From: Pelobates cultripes
Taxonomy: Eukaryota > Chordata > Amphibia > Anura > Pelobatidae
Reading direction: 5' to 3'
Assembly (NCBI GenBank): GCA_933207985.1
Contig: OW240913.1
Coordinates: forward strand, 277,436,987 to 277,500,986
Length of the DNA: 64,000 nucleotides
Under the pieces are notes generated by a model that saw nothing but the letters and a program-made list of their open reading frames with translations, did no database searches and was not told the DNA's origin. The position numbers were made by a program, and so were the translations under genes. Positions 11,701 to 21,943 of this stretch are shown piece after piece (positions within the stretch are counted from its first letter, which is position 1; each line of letters starts with the position of its first letter).

Positions 11701-13940
11701 AAATACTCTCTCAACAGATTTAGTGCTGGGCTATATGCATAGTCTACATACTATATACACTCTAAAGCATCTTTTATATTAACATTTTACAACAGCGGAA
11801 TATCTTCTTAAAGTAATATTAATCTATTTATTGGTGCTGCATGTTGAAACATTGTAATAAAAAAATGAAATTAACAGCTTTTAACTAGATTTTACTGTTA
11901 CAATGTCCTATTGGAATTAAAAGTCATGCACTCACATTTGTAATTATTATGGCAATTATTAGTTATAATAATATTTTAATATAATAATAAACTGTCAAAT
12001 ATCCACTAAAGTCTTAATTGTAGTGAATTGAACAAAATTTTAACATTTATGACACAAATACAGAACTGAAATATTCTCTAACTCTATAATCATAGATTGG
12101 CTATTCTTGCCTAAATTTTACTTTTCCATTTTCAATTCACTACAGTGTCTAATTTGGTGAATAAAACCCAGTATTTGTGGGTAAGAAATAAATCATTATA
12201 ACAATTTTACAGCTTTATAATTATCATTTAAACCATCTACTTAGTATACTTTTTCTAACTTTTTCTTATTAATTCTGAGCTAGTCAAAAACTGTTTACTG
12301 TGATTAATTAGTTAGCACTGTACATGTTTAATGACTGCCAATGATTCTCTACCTTGTTCTGAACATTTGAGATTTGAACATGATTAGAACAGAAATGATC
12401 AAATTCTCTGCTTGTCTTGTATGGTGAGAAATATTTAACTGCAACTTAAAGAATAAATGTTTTATAAATGTAATGAAAGATTGACACTGATTATATGACG
12501 TGGTCACATAAGAAACCTAAATTACTACTGTAAAATATACAACTGCTCAAAACTTCATCTCTCAGAGGGATTGGAAATCTAAATGTTTAACGGTTGACTG
12601 AATCTTTTTATATGAACCTTCATTTAATTACTGAATAATTTAAGAAAGTGTTGTTGAATAGAGTCATGTTAGACCTCATGTGAACTGCCTTCTCCAGTTT
12701 ATCTGGATGTTTCTTTAGAAAAGCTTTTAGCGGTCTCTGTGTAGAGAACAAATATAATGTGCAATTTTGCAGTGTCAAATTTTGTTTGCTAATTACCTTT
12801 TATTATAAATAGCTCATTAAACCATAACACATAATTAGTTTGGCTTTCTTCATACATGCCAACTTTGTGGAGTACAAACTGAGTGTAGAATATTGTAAAT
12901 ATATATTGTAAAAGATGTTTCTAATCACATTTAAGGTGTGTAAGAGGTTTGGTGAAAAAACTGCAATTTATCATATTCCATTCACATGGAACCTGACAAA
13001 TCATACAATTGCAAAAATTAATTTTAGATAACAAGAATTCTATGATCATGTGCTAATGAATCTAGGTCATTATCTGAGCATGATGTTTTTGTTCAACATA
13101 AATATAGATTATGCACTAGAATCTGATTTTCCAGCTGAGCTTTGAAGGGATATTAAGTTGGGCTTGTTTAAGTTGGCATCTTGAAGTCCACTAATATTCA
13201 TTAATAGCCAAGTATGGGGAAAGTAACCATTATATCTGTTTCTTATATGCCGTTCGTGGATACATTTATTGTATAGCCTTACTTTGTTAATATGGGTTTT
13301 AATTTAAAGAGGAGATGAGATTGTAAATGTCCACCCACTCTGTATTCCCCTAAAGAATAACCATATTCCAGAAGGATGTTCAGGCTATCATTTCTGTTGG
13401 CTCACCCAACTCTGCCTTCCACTAGTCAATGTAATTCCGTCTATCCCAGTCTGTTATGGTGGAGCATAGGTGGGAGAACATCATAGTTATTAGGCATTTT
13501 TGATGTGATTCAGCATCATATATTGTCTCAGAGAAAGTTAATTGTGTACAGGCTGCTTTCCTAATATGAGGTGACGGGTAAAATCTCGAATTTGCCCATA
13601 TCTAAAAAAGTCTGATGGCATCAGGATGACCATAATTTGTAGTTTGGTGAATGTGTCCCCTTTTGTGAATTATTGTGTCCCTTTTGTAGAGTTGGTATAT
13701 CCTTTGTATCCCCACATATTCAATGCCTTTAAAATCTCTTGAACAAATCCCAATGTTTGGATTTGATCGTGCTGATGTAACTTTTATCTACATCAATATC
13801 ATTTTAATTAATGTTAACTTTTTAAATTTGTTATATCGTACCTCTTTGAGGAAGCTTGTCATCATTTAGTTGAATTTTATTTATAATGAGGCAACATAAC
13901 TCCCCCAGGTCTGGTGCTTTTGACCGGATTTCATTGTTAA
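8800..13940. other. Repeat-poor AT-rich DNA
   Basis: I find no convincing exon, RNA gene or intact element. Short open frames (10152-10349 minus, 11528-11782 plus) lack motifs and splice context. A weak remnant of an old dispersed repeat (CTACAAC..CACAATG type) lies near 8310-8345, and a similar one near 11070-11110. Confidence 0.45.
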
Positions 13941-14133
13941 TTAACTCCTTAAGAAGTCTATGTCATCAAATCAATTTGTTCTCTAAAGAATTATCTTCCA
14001 AAATGGATTTACAGAGTCAATTAACAATTGGAGGACTGTACTGAGCTACCAAAGGTAAGTAAGATGGACATTATATTCTGGTCTTTAGAAGCATATTGTG
14101 ATGATGGAAAAGTTTTGGTCCTTAAGGAGTTAA
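13941..14133. mobile_element. Small TTAA-flanked MITE (CTCCTTAAG termini)
   Basis: TTAA followed by CTCCTTAAG at the left, and CTTAAGGAG followed by TTAA at the right, about 190 bp apart. The ends match those of the elements at 29992 and 31373, so this is probably an old, diverged member of the same TTAA-targeting group (piggyBac- or Kolobok-like). Confidence 0.55.
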
Positions 14134-15927
14134 TTTAAGGAGTATTGTTGTTAGGGGAAAAAAATTATCAAAGTCTTATGCTTCCTGATTTATTTACTAA
14201 CTCCATTGAGCCTTTTTCTGTTTCCAAAACCTTTATTCTGTCAGTTGGATTTACTCTTGCAGGTGAAAGAGTAACTCTGTGTCTTTTTGTGGATTAAGTT
14301 AATCCTAAATCTGATGCTTGAATGGAAACTCAGTTCATAGTGATTTATTATTGGATGCATCAAGGTTTTTTTATGGATTTTTATGAATCTCATAGCCTGT
14401 TTTTTTCTTTTTTACATCTTGTGGTAAAGGTTTAGCAGTTTTCTTGTGTCTTTCTTTCCACAGGTAAACAGCTATAAGAAATATTAAAGACAAACTGCCA
14501 CTTCACATGATTTCTATCATGTTGCTTACCCGCCATATTTATCAAATATGTATTTGTGAGGTGTGAAAAATAATATTAAATGTAAAAATCCACATCTCTG
14601 CTACCTGCAACTGGGTACCTCCAACCAGGCTCCCATTTAATGATAGTTACAAACTCAGCCAATTCGGGCCTGGAAGTAATCACAGAGAGACCATGTAAAG
14701 AAGAGGACAAACTGACACAATGTTTTATATCTCTTCTTCATTTGAAATGTTTGCACCAACTATACTTGGAGAGATTTGAGTTTTAATGCCATTCTCAAAA
14801 TGTTAGTATAAAGTTAAATGAAAACAGAGTAACCCCCGAAGAAGTTATCACAAATTATTAGTGACTTTCAGTGGCTTATTCAATGGTATTATTTAAAGAG
14901 AAGGGACAGTTCCCCTTTATTAAACAAACAAAGTGTAACAGTTTTTGTATATCATAGCGTTCTTAAAGCTCTTAAAAATGGAGGTATAAAATAGAAACTC
15001 TGAACATATTTTTTCACATTGTTAAATACGGTAGTTTTACAATATGTGTGCAAGATGGATGGTGGGGTGAAGGAGTGGTGGCAGATTAGCTTAGAGTATG
15101 TTAGATACAAGGCATAGCTGAAAGTGTGTTAGTGATGCAATCCATCATTCCATTGGAGATCATTAATTATTTCATTAATTTATAGTGCAGTGGTTGTGAT
15201 GTAAACATAAAAAAGAAGAAGAAAAAAAATCAGGATTAAGGGTATGGGAGCAACAGGTAGCATTATTTATGGTCCTATAACCCTCTTATTTACAATTGTT
15301 ATGAGTGAGAATTGAAGATTTGTGGTTTTTAACTGCATCAGAAAGCATATAGTTGCATATTTAATGCCTATGGAGCATTCATGTTAAAAACTATGCACCG
15401 GTGTAAATATACCAGAGCTTCTTCTTTTTATTCTTTTATCTGAGATAACTATCCATACATGTTCTATTTTTCTATATTATAGTTTTATTTTACAATTTTC
15501 TTAAGGGTCATAATCATTGATGTAGCAGTCCATCATATGTCACCAATAGGTTAAATAGAGTTTACATCATAGCAATTGGAGATTTACACCACATAGTATG
15601 TTCCTGCGATGCTTCCATGTGCATAGTGCTAGGGGGTTGTGAAATAGTATGTACAGTAGATATTATTAATATTGAGTAGAAGAATGAGAAAAGAAATCCA
15701 ATAATTTGATTTATGTTCCTCTCTCCTTTCTAGGGCATGGACAAATAGATTAATTCCCAAGCTAAAAGGAGATTCAAGATTTTTGTATTATCTCTCTTTG
15801 AATGTTTTCAAGACCCAGTGCTTTTAAAAATATTAATAATTTACAATATTTTACATATTTTATTTGTTTATTTACAATTAAAATTCACACAACACACAAA
15901 TATTGTATTCCACGGATATTTAGAATG
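14134..15927. other. AT-rich DNA up to the LTR element
   Basis: No gene or named repeat is recognised between the small MITE and the target duplication of the LTR retrotransposon. Confidence 0.45.
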
Positions 15928-15932
15928 GTCAT

Positions 15933-17261
15933 TGTGACGAGACCAATCTCGCCACATTGCATTGGAGAAGCCTGGTTGCTCGCCTGCTGCCTTTGGACTA
16001 TGGCCCCTTTTAAAAAAAACTTTATTTTGGCATGCAGAAAAGCTGTATTCGTGCTTTTCTGCCGGTTGTTCGGTAGTTTCAATCTACCGAACAACCGTAC
16101 GAATGACTGGACCACCTGGGAGCTGGAGTGTGCCGGCAATTAACCTCCCTGAAGCTGCGGTTAACCGCAGCTTAATTGATGAACGCTGGGTGGCCGCCGT
16201 TCGTATCCCGAACACGAGGTCGCGGCCATTTTAAACCATACGAATGAACAGCGGTGTTCGCCTCTATTTTTATGGAACTAAAATCGGACACAGTTTTGCG
16301 CGAACACCGCTGAAGCCGCCGACCTCCCTTCTCGTTCGGTGAAAGCACACGAATGACCCGGTGTTCGGTATTTTTGTGTGAATATCTTATACCCCAGATA
16401 GGAATCCCATGGAGCCCATTCGTATGAAACTGACTGTAAAGACTTTGGCTCCATGGCGATTGAACTGTATTCGTGTAGTCTGAGTGCCATTCACCTAATA
16501 ATGTGCACTCAGACCTGAGCTATCTGGGGATATGTTACATGTCTGTGGTTTATATAGTAAACGTTACTTTGTGCATTTTAAAGTGTTGTGTTGGTTTTGT
16601 GTTCCCACGTGTGTAATGGAGTTTTGCCTTTGTCTTGGGAGATAATTGAATTACTTCCCAATTATCTCCCAGGGCAGAGGGGAGGAAGCCAGGATGCATT
16701 GTGGGAATATACTGTGACTGTGTGTCCTTTTTGTATACTTGTCTGTCCCTTGTCACAGTCTTCCATCTGGTCCCCTAGGGGAGTGTCCACCAGGTGGGAG
16801 ACCTGCATAAAAGCTGGGCAGGTAGCCCTCATTAAACAGACCACTGCTTGACCCTCAACACGGAGCCTTGTCTCGTCTTTGGGGGGATTTACTGTATGCT
16901 GCTAAGGACTGATTGCCAGGAGTGTAAGCCGCTTGGAAGCTTTTCCTGTTCGCCTGCTAGCAGCTATTCGTATGGTTCCTGTTCGTTTATTTGAAGTGCT
17001 ACCTTATTCCCTTGTATGCCGTTCGGGAGTTTGGAGTTTGGAGCATTCACTTGTATGCAGTTCGAGTGTTTGGAGCATTCATTCCCTTGTATGCAGTTCG
17101 AGTGTTTGGAGCATTCCCTTGTATGCCGTTCGGGAGTTTGGAGCATTCACTTGTATTCAGTTCGTGAGTTTTGGTGATTCTACAGTAGCTGTGCCTGTCT
17201 CTGAAAGGGGATTATCGTCTAAGCGGTTTTTTTCCCCTTTTGTGCAAAACGGTCCGTTACA
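15933..17261 (+). repeat. 5' LTR (1329 bp)
   Basis: Ends TGTGACG..GTTACA. Promoter-like features include CATAAAAG at 16806-16813 and a possible poly(A) signal ATTAAA at 16831-16836, followed by a GT-rich stretch, so U3, R and U5 could be laid out around 16800-16900. The LTR contains at least five perfect stem-loops (see separate entry). Towards its 3' end (about 17000-17165) it has four to five copies of a roughly 30-bp repeat built on TTGTATGCAGTTCGAGTG and GTTTGGAGCATTC. Confidence 0.92.
15938..16671. repeat. Series of perfect hairpins in the LTR
   Basis: Stems seen: 16034-16043 with 16053-16062 (GCAGAAAAGC); 16063-16076 with 16084-16097 (CGGTTGTTCGGTAG); an uninterrupted 22-bp palindrome at 16152-16173 centred on GGTTAACC; 16250-16262 with 16301-16313 (CAGCGGTGTTCGC); and 16636-16648 with 16659-16671 (TGGGAGATAATTG). 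A shorter one, CGAGA/TCTCG, lies at 15938-15951. The first four recur unchanged in the right LTR, and the fifth is kept with one loop-side change. Confidence 0.9.
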
Positions 17262-17263
17262 AT

Positions 17264-17281
17264 TGGTGGCAAGCGGCGGGA
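17264..17281 (+). other. Probable primer-binding site
   Basis: TGGTGGCAAGCGGCGGGA begins two bases after the 5' LTR. It opens with TGG, the complement of a tRNA CCA end, and is followed by ATCGTTCC, which resembles the complement of a tRNA T-arm. The best fit I can recall is a leucine-type tRNA, imperfectly matched; the tRNA identity is inference. Confidence 0.55.
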
Positions 17282-17352
17282 TCGTTCCTACAACCAGAAG
17301 GACAGCTACAGGAGACACCATTTCTTTGGATTGTACAATTTGAGGGCAACGC

Positions 17353-18174
17353 ATGTCCCAGTACAGCGACCCTGACAGCACCAGCATGGAACCAACAGTG
17401 GAGTATGACGAGGGTGCCATGGATGACCGAGATGCAGTCCGTAAAGGCATCTGGTACCAGGCACTGGGTATTGTGGAGTACCAGCGGGGCAAGAGACTCC
17501 CCAAGGAAGACCAGCGGTTGCAGAAGCGAGTAGCCCTGCGGATGCCCTCCCTGGGAGAGCAGCCCCTGGAGGAATGGGTGAGGAAATTGGAACACCTAGT
17601 ATGGCAGGAGTTGTGGCTAGAAGATGCCTACCAGGCGCTCTGGTGGTATGGGGCACAGTACCTACCCTGGACAGCCGAGCATGACAAGCCAGAGGGAGAG
17701 GAGTTTGATGGTCCTGGCTTGTTATGGGAGTCGTTTTCAGAGCTCGAATTTGGGAGCCCTACACAAGCCCGTTTCAGTGATCTTTTGGAGTGGAGGGAGA
17801 GCAGGTATGACTGGGACGACACTCACGAAATTGAGCAAGACCTGGTCCACCTGGTGACCCGAGAGATGGAGCTGGAACAGGGTTACCAAAATCTGTTCCA
17901 CTCCAGTGAGAAGGCTCAGCAGGGAAGCGGAGACCCAGATCCAGACCCATTCAGCTGGGAAGATATTGTGGAGTGTTACTGGGAAGAACCCCAGGTGACC
18001 GCTGGAGATGGGACCGAGGTCTCTCCACCAGTCCTGCAGGGAATTGGGAGCCCAGTCTCCATTCCCCAGCAGCCGTGTGATTTATTGGGAATTGGGAGCC
18101 CAGTCTCCATTCCCCAGCGGCAGATGATTGCAGGGAATTGGGAGCCCGAGCTCCATTCCCCAGCGGCAGGCTGA
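17353..18174 (+). CDS. Acidic internal ORF of the LTR element (273 aa), function unknown
   Basis: The first ATG after the primer-binding site opens a 273-codon frame. Residues 1-215 are unusually acidic and tryptophan-rich. They contain three related helical-looking segments: IWYQALGIVEYQRG (about 33-46), LVWQELWLEDAYQALWW (about 79-95) and LVTREMELEQGYQNLFH (about 168-184). From about residue 225 the protein enters the tandem GIGSPVSIPQ repeats. The frame ends at 18174, apparently through a 2-nt loss in the repeat spacer near 18125; the repeat reading then continues in other frames. I see no CCHC knuckle, protease or RT motif. It could be a highly diverged gag-like protein or a captured host exon. 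No function can be assigned. Confidence 0.6.
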   Translation: MSQYSDPDSTSMEPTVEYDEGAMDDRDAVRKGIWYQALGIVEYQRGKRLPKEDQRLQKRVALRMPSLGEQPLEEWVRKLEHLVWQELWLEDAYQALWWYGAQYLPWTAEHDKPEGEEFDGPGLLWESFSELEFGSPTQARFSDLLEWRESRYDWDDTHEIEQDLVHLVTREMELEQGYQNLFHSSEKAQQGSGDPDPDPFSWEDIVECYWEEPQVTAGDGTEVSPPVLQGIGSPVSIPQQPCDLLGIGSPVSIPQRQMIAGNWEPELHSPAAG

Positions 18175-18860
18175 GTTACAGGGGGCAGAGGTAGTTGTTC
18201 CTGTCCCCCAGCAGCAGAATGAATTGCAGGGAATTGGGAGCCCGAGCTCCATTCCCCAGCGGGAGATATTGCTGGGAATTGGGAGCCCAGTCTCCATTCC
18301 CCAGCTGGCAGGCTGAGTTACAGGGGACAGAGATAGTCGCTCCTGTCCCCCAGCAGCAGAATGAATTACAGGGAATTGGGAGCCCGAGCTCCATTCCCCA
18401 GCGGGAGAAATTGCAGGGAATTGGGAGCCCGAGCTCCATTCCCCAGCGGGAGATATTGCAGGGAATTGGGAGCCTGAGCTCCATTCCCCAGCGGCAGGCT
18501 GAGTTACAGGGGGCAGAGGTGGTTGTTCCTGCCCCCCAGCAGCAGAATGAATTGCGGGGAGTTGGGAGCCTGAGCTCCATTCCCCAGCGGCAGGCTGAGT
18601 TACAGGGGGCAGAGGTAGTTGTTCCTGCCCCCCAGCAGCCAGGTGATATGCCGGGAAGGCAGTGGGAAGTCCAGGGAGAGGAGAGCAGTGTCCTCCCTCC
18701 CCAGCGGCAGCGTGATGTTTTGGGAATTGGGAGCCCAGTCTCCATTCCCCAGCGGCAGTATGATGCTTTGGGAATTGGGAGCCCAGTCTCCATTCCCCAG
18801 CGGCAGAGTGTCCTACCGGGAATAGAGAGCCCAGTCTCCTTTCCCCAGCAGCAGGACTCT
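18030..18860 (+). repeat. Coding minisatellite, GIGSP-type units
   Basis: About a dozen copies of a unit with the core GGGAATTGGGAGCC..CTCCATTCCCCAGC, spaced about 45-95 bp apart. Each encodes a variant of GIGSPSSIPQRQ or GIGSPVSIPQRQ. Between them sit AELQGAEVVVPAPQQQ-type units. The core is an imperfect inverted repeat (GGGAATTGGGAG against CTCCATTCCC), so each unit can form a hairpin. Small indels shift the frame at least twice (near 18125 and 18310). Confidence 0.9.
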
Positions 18861-19610
18861 GTATTGGGAGCAGAGACAGTCGGTCTCCCTCCCCCACAGC
18901 TGGAAGTATGTATGGGAGAGGAGCTGGTTACCCCCTCTCCCCAGCGGCAGCTTAATGTACAAAGGGGAGACAGTAAGCCCCACAACCGTGCAGATGGGAC
19001 CGTAGTCTCTACACTGCCAGCACAGGGGGTAGGGACGGTCGGTCCTGCCCCCCAGCGACAGGGCTGTTTAGCCAAAGGGGAGACAGTCGGTCTCCCCCTC
19101 CAGCAGCAGAGATGGGTAACCAAAGGGGAGACGGTCGGTCTCCAGCAGCAGGACTGTGCATCTAAAGGGGAGACAGTCAGTCTCCAGCAGCAGCAGCAGA
19201 GCGGTGTATTTAAAGGGGAGACAGTCGGTCTCCCCCTCCAACAACCAGGCTTCCACCAGGCTACCCTCCCAGTAGCGCTGGCAACAGGGCAGAGTGCCGC
19301 TGGTCTCTGCCCACGCAGCAACCCACCAAGTCAGCGTACCCGTACCCAGCACAGCCGTGGTGAGGCACCTGGACATGGACAAGCTTCTTCTCTACCCAGG
19401 TGTAGTAACCATTTATTGTGGGTGGGCTGTGCTGTTGATTATTTGTTGTGGGTGGGCTGCTGGACTAACAAGGGCACTGACCGGCAGGAGGTCAGATACC
19501 CTGTTAGTCTGTTTGGAAAAGGGGAGAGATGTGACGAGACCAATCTCGCCACATTGCATTGGAGAAGCCTGGTTGCTCGCCTGCTGCCTTTGGACTATGG
19601 CCCCTTTTAA
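18195..19610 (+). CDS. Long repeat-encoded ORF of the LTR element (471 aa)
   Basis: This frame runs through the remainder of the repeat array and crosses the start of the right LTR before ending at 19610. Residues up to about 245 are GIGSPSSIPQ and LQGAEVVVPAPQQQ units. About 270-355 are GETVGLPLQQQ units. The last 80 residues are non-repetitive and partly LTR-encoded. It is out of frame with the 17353 ORF and the local start context is arbitrary, so it probably represents the C-terminal two-thirds of one ancestral protein separated by frameshifts. Composition is Gln/Pro/Gly/Ser-rich, suggesting a disordered chain. Function is unknown. Confidence 0.45.
   Translation: MFLSPSSRMNCRELGARAPFPSGRYCWELGAQSPFPSWQAELQGTEIVAPVPQQQNELQGIGSPSSIPQREKLQGIGSPSSIPQREILQGIGSLSSIPQRQAELQGAEVVVPAPQQQNELRGVGSLSSIPQRQAELQGAEVVVPAPQQPGDMPGRQWEVQGEESSVLPPQRQRDVLGIGSPVSIPQRQYDALGIGSPVSIPQRQSVLPGIESPVSFPQQQDSVLGAETVGLPPPQLEVCMGEELVTPSPQRQLNVQRGDSKPHNRADGTVVSTLPAQGVGTVGPAPQRQGCLAKGETVGLPLQQQRWVTKGETVGLQQQDCASKGETVSLQQQQQSGVFKGETVGLPLQQPGFHQATLPVALATGQSAAGLCPRSNPPSQRTRTQHSRGEAPGHGQASSLPRCSNHLLWVGCAVDYLLWVGCWTNKGTDRQEVRYPVSLFGKGERCDETNLATLHWRSLVARLLPLDYGPF
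18868..19245 (+). repeat. Coding minisatellite, GETVGL-type units
   Basis: About five units with the core GGGGAGACAGTCGGTCTCC, encoding KGETVGLxLQQQ. GGGGAGAC and GTCTCCCC form an exact 8-bp stem in several units. This is a second repeat family directly following the first array and sharing its style: a hairpin core plus a CAGCAG linker coding for Gln. Confidence 0.88.
19515..19529 (+). other. Polypurine tract
   Basis: GGAAAAGGGGAGAGA ends exactly at the base before the right LTR, the position expected for plus-strand priming. Confidence 0.85.
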
Positions 19611-20843
19611 AAAACTTTATTTTGGCATGCAGAAAAGCTGTATTCGTGCTTTTCTGCCGGTTGTTCGGTAGTTTCAATCTACCGAACAACCGTACGAATG
19701 ACTGGACCACCTGGGAGCTGGAGTGTGCCGGCAATTAACCTCCCTGAAGCTGCGGTTAACCGCAGCTTAATTGATGAACGCTGGGTGGCCGCCGTTCGTA
19801 TCCCGAACACGAGGTCGCGGCCATTTTAAACCATACGAATGAACAGCGGTGTTCGCCTCTATTTTTATGGAACTAAAATCGGACACAGTTTTGCGCGAAC
19901 ACCGCTGAAGCCGCCGACCTCCCTTCTCGTTCGGTGAAAGCACACGAATGACCCGGTGTTCGGTATTTTTGTGTGAATATCTTATACCCCAGATAGGAAT
20001 CCCATGGAGCCCATTCGTATGAAACTGACTGTAAAGACTTTGGCTCCATGGCGATTGAACTGTATTCGTGTAGTCTGAGTGCCATTCACCTAATAATGTG
20101 CACTCAGACCTGAGCTATCTGGGGATATGTTACATGTCTGTGGTTTATATAGTAAACGTTACTTTGTGCATTTTAAAGTGTTATGCTGGTTTTGTGTTCC
20201 CACGTGTGTAATGGAGTTTTGCCTTTGTCTTGGGAGATAATTGAGTTACTTCCCAATTATCTCCCAGGGCAGAGGGGAGGAAGCCAGGATGCATTGTGGG
20301 AATATACTGTGACTGTGTGTCCTTTTTGTATACTTGTCTGTCCCTTGTCACAGTCTCCCATTTGGTCCCCTAGGGGAGTGTCCACCAGGTGGGAGACCTG
20401 CATAAAAGCTGGGCAGGTAGCCCTCATTAAACAGACCACTGCTTGACCCTCAACACGGAGCCTTGTCTCGTCTTTGGGGGGATTTACTGTATGCTGCTAA
20501 GGACTGATTGCCAGGAGTGTAAGCCGCTTGGAAGCTTTTCCTGTTCGCCTGCTAGCAGCTATTCGTATGGTTCCTGTTCGTTTATTTGAAGTGCTACCTT
20601 ATTCCCTTGTATGCCGTTCGGGAGTTTGGAGCATTCACTTGTATGCAGTTCGAGTGTTTGGACCATTCCCTTGTATGCAGTTCGAGTGTTTGGAGCATTC
20701 TTGTATGCCGTTCGGGAGTTTGGAGCATTCACTTGTATTCAGTTCATGAGTTTTGGTGATTCTACAGTAGCTGTGCCTGTCTCTGAAAGGGGATTATCGT
20801 CTAAGCGGTTTTTTTCCCCTTTTGTGCAAAACGGTCCGTTACA
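19530..20843 (+). repeat. 3' LTR (1314 bp)
   Basis: Nearly identical to the left LTR. The visible differences are a 3-bp shorter A-run near 19610, a few substitutions, and a rearranged copy order in the 30-bp repeat block (about 20605-20750). It ends GTTACA directly before the GTCAT duplication. Confidence 0.92.
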
Positions 20844-20848
20844 GTCAT

Positions 20849-21521
20849 ATACAAAGAGAAAGCTCTCAGAACTTCTATTTATAAGTAGGAAGTGTAATTT
20901 TGCATATTAAGAGAGTCTCACATTCAAAGAAATATGTTTGTAATATTTATTTTTAATTTTTGTTTAAATGACAATAGCAGGTGCCTTATGTTCTGCAAGA
21001 AATACAATTCCTAGATATTTAATGATGAAATGTATTCCAATGTTTTTTTTTTCGATGATCCTCTATACTATCACATCTATATTTGTCTGAATATTGTGTA
21101 TGCACACTTCTGGGCTAATAAATGCAAACATGGAAATCAACACTGAATCACTTTATTTTTCTCTCTAAAATAATTAAACTGCTGCATATGCAGCAACTAA
21201 TTATTCCAAGAGACCACTAGGGGAAATACAAGACATATGTCTAACTGAAATGCAAGACATAATATTACCATATTTTATTCTAACTAGCTATAGCTAAGAC
21301 TTAAACCATGTGTCTTCTTGGCAGCATTTAACAGCATCTCACTCATTCATCATATAGTCTATATTTGAATTAAAGTTGCAATACATTTTCTCCTATCATT
21401 ATTTCAAAATTGAAATTTCATTTGAAAGGGCCATAATGTGTAGTAGATTTATTTTAGCTAAATTGTTTGAAACAGGGAGAATATTTTTGTTTTATATTTT
21501 AGAAAATAAATTGTAAAAAAG
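20849..21521. other. AT-rich DNA, nothing recognised
   Basis: No gene or named repeat is seen between the LTR element and the next retroposon. Confidence 0.45.
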
Positions 21522-21943
21522 CTTTGGTAATTCTTTTTTTTTGACAATCTTTATTTTCTTTATTTTTCATGTAGAAAAGAATACATAAGTAGAAAAAAGT
21601 ATCCCAATAACAGACATTAGATTCAGTGAGGCATACATTATAAGAAGCCCATAGGACCCTCATGAGTGGAGTATTTATAAACATAGTCAAGCCTACAAAG
21701 TGTGAAACATCCAAAGTTGCGTTCAAATGTTCCAGGCAAATCAGTCAGCCTTGGAAAATTTTAACTTTTAGGTAATCCAAGTGGTAATTCTTAGCCATAA
21801 GGAACACATGAACAAGGGAAAGTGGAGAGAAGTTGAGGAATAGGTGTGGAGGAGATAAAGGAGAAAGAGAAAAAAGGAAATAGAGAGGGAAGGATAATGA
21901 TAAAAGAATGAAGTGAAGATAAAAAAAAGAGACTTTGGTAATT
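21522..21943 (-). mobile_element. L1-type retroposon 3' end, with target duplication
   Basis: CTTTGGTAATT occurs at 21522-21532 and again at 21933-21943, an 11-bp target duplication. Between them lies about 400 bp that, on the minus strand, ends in AATAAAGATTGTC followed by a short A-run, with AATAAA signals just upstream. This is the poly(A)-tailed 3' end of a retroposon copied by target-primed reverse transcription and 5' truncated. The assignment to an L1-like family rests on the tail and duplication type. Confidence 0.75.

Larger units (their letters stand above)
15928..20848 (+). mobile_element. Complete non-autonomous LTR retrotransposon
   Basis: The pentamer GTCAT occurs immediately before the left LTR (15928-15932) and immediately after the right LTR (20844-20848), a clean target-site duplication. 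The LTRs start TGTGACGAG and end CCGTTACA, the usual TG..CA form. A likely primer-binding site follows the left LTR, and the purine tract GGAAAAGGGGAGAGA directly precedes the right LTR. The 2268-bp interior has no recognisable gag, protease, RT or integrase, so mobilisation would depend on another element. The two LTRs are nearly identical apart from small indels, suggesting a fairly recent insertion. I cannot say whether the parent is Ty3-like or a retrovirus-like element. Confidence 0.92.

Noticed and set aside
16278..16490. 70-aa frame repeated at 19873-20085
   Set aside because: Both copies are within the LTRs, so the identity reflects the LTR duplication rather than a gene family.
17156..17660. 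Minus-strand frames of 112-116 aa at the start of the LTR-element interior
   Set aside because: They overlap the plus-strand acidic ORF and have no recognisable motif.
18082..19321. Antisense ORFs of 271 and 381 aa over the LTR-element array
   Set aside because: The hairpin symmetry and GC-rich repeats leave the opposite strand open by construction. No start context or separate domain is visible. Kept only as a finding about the array.
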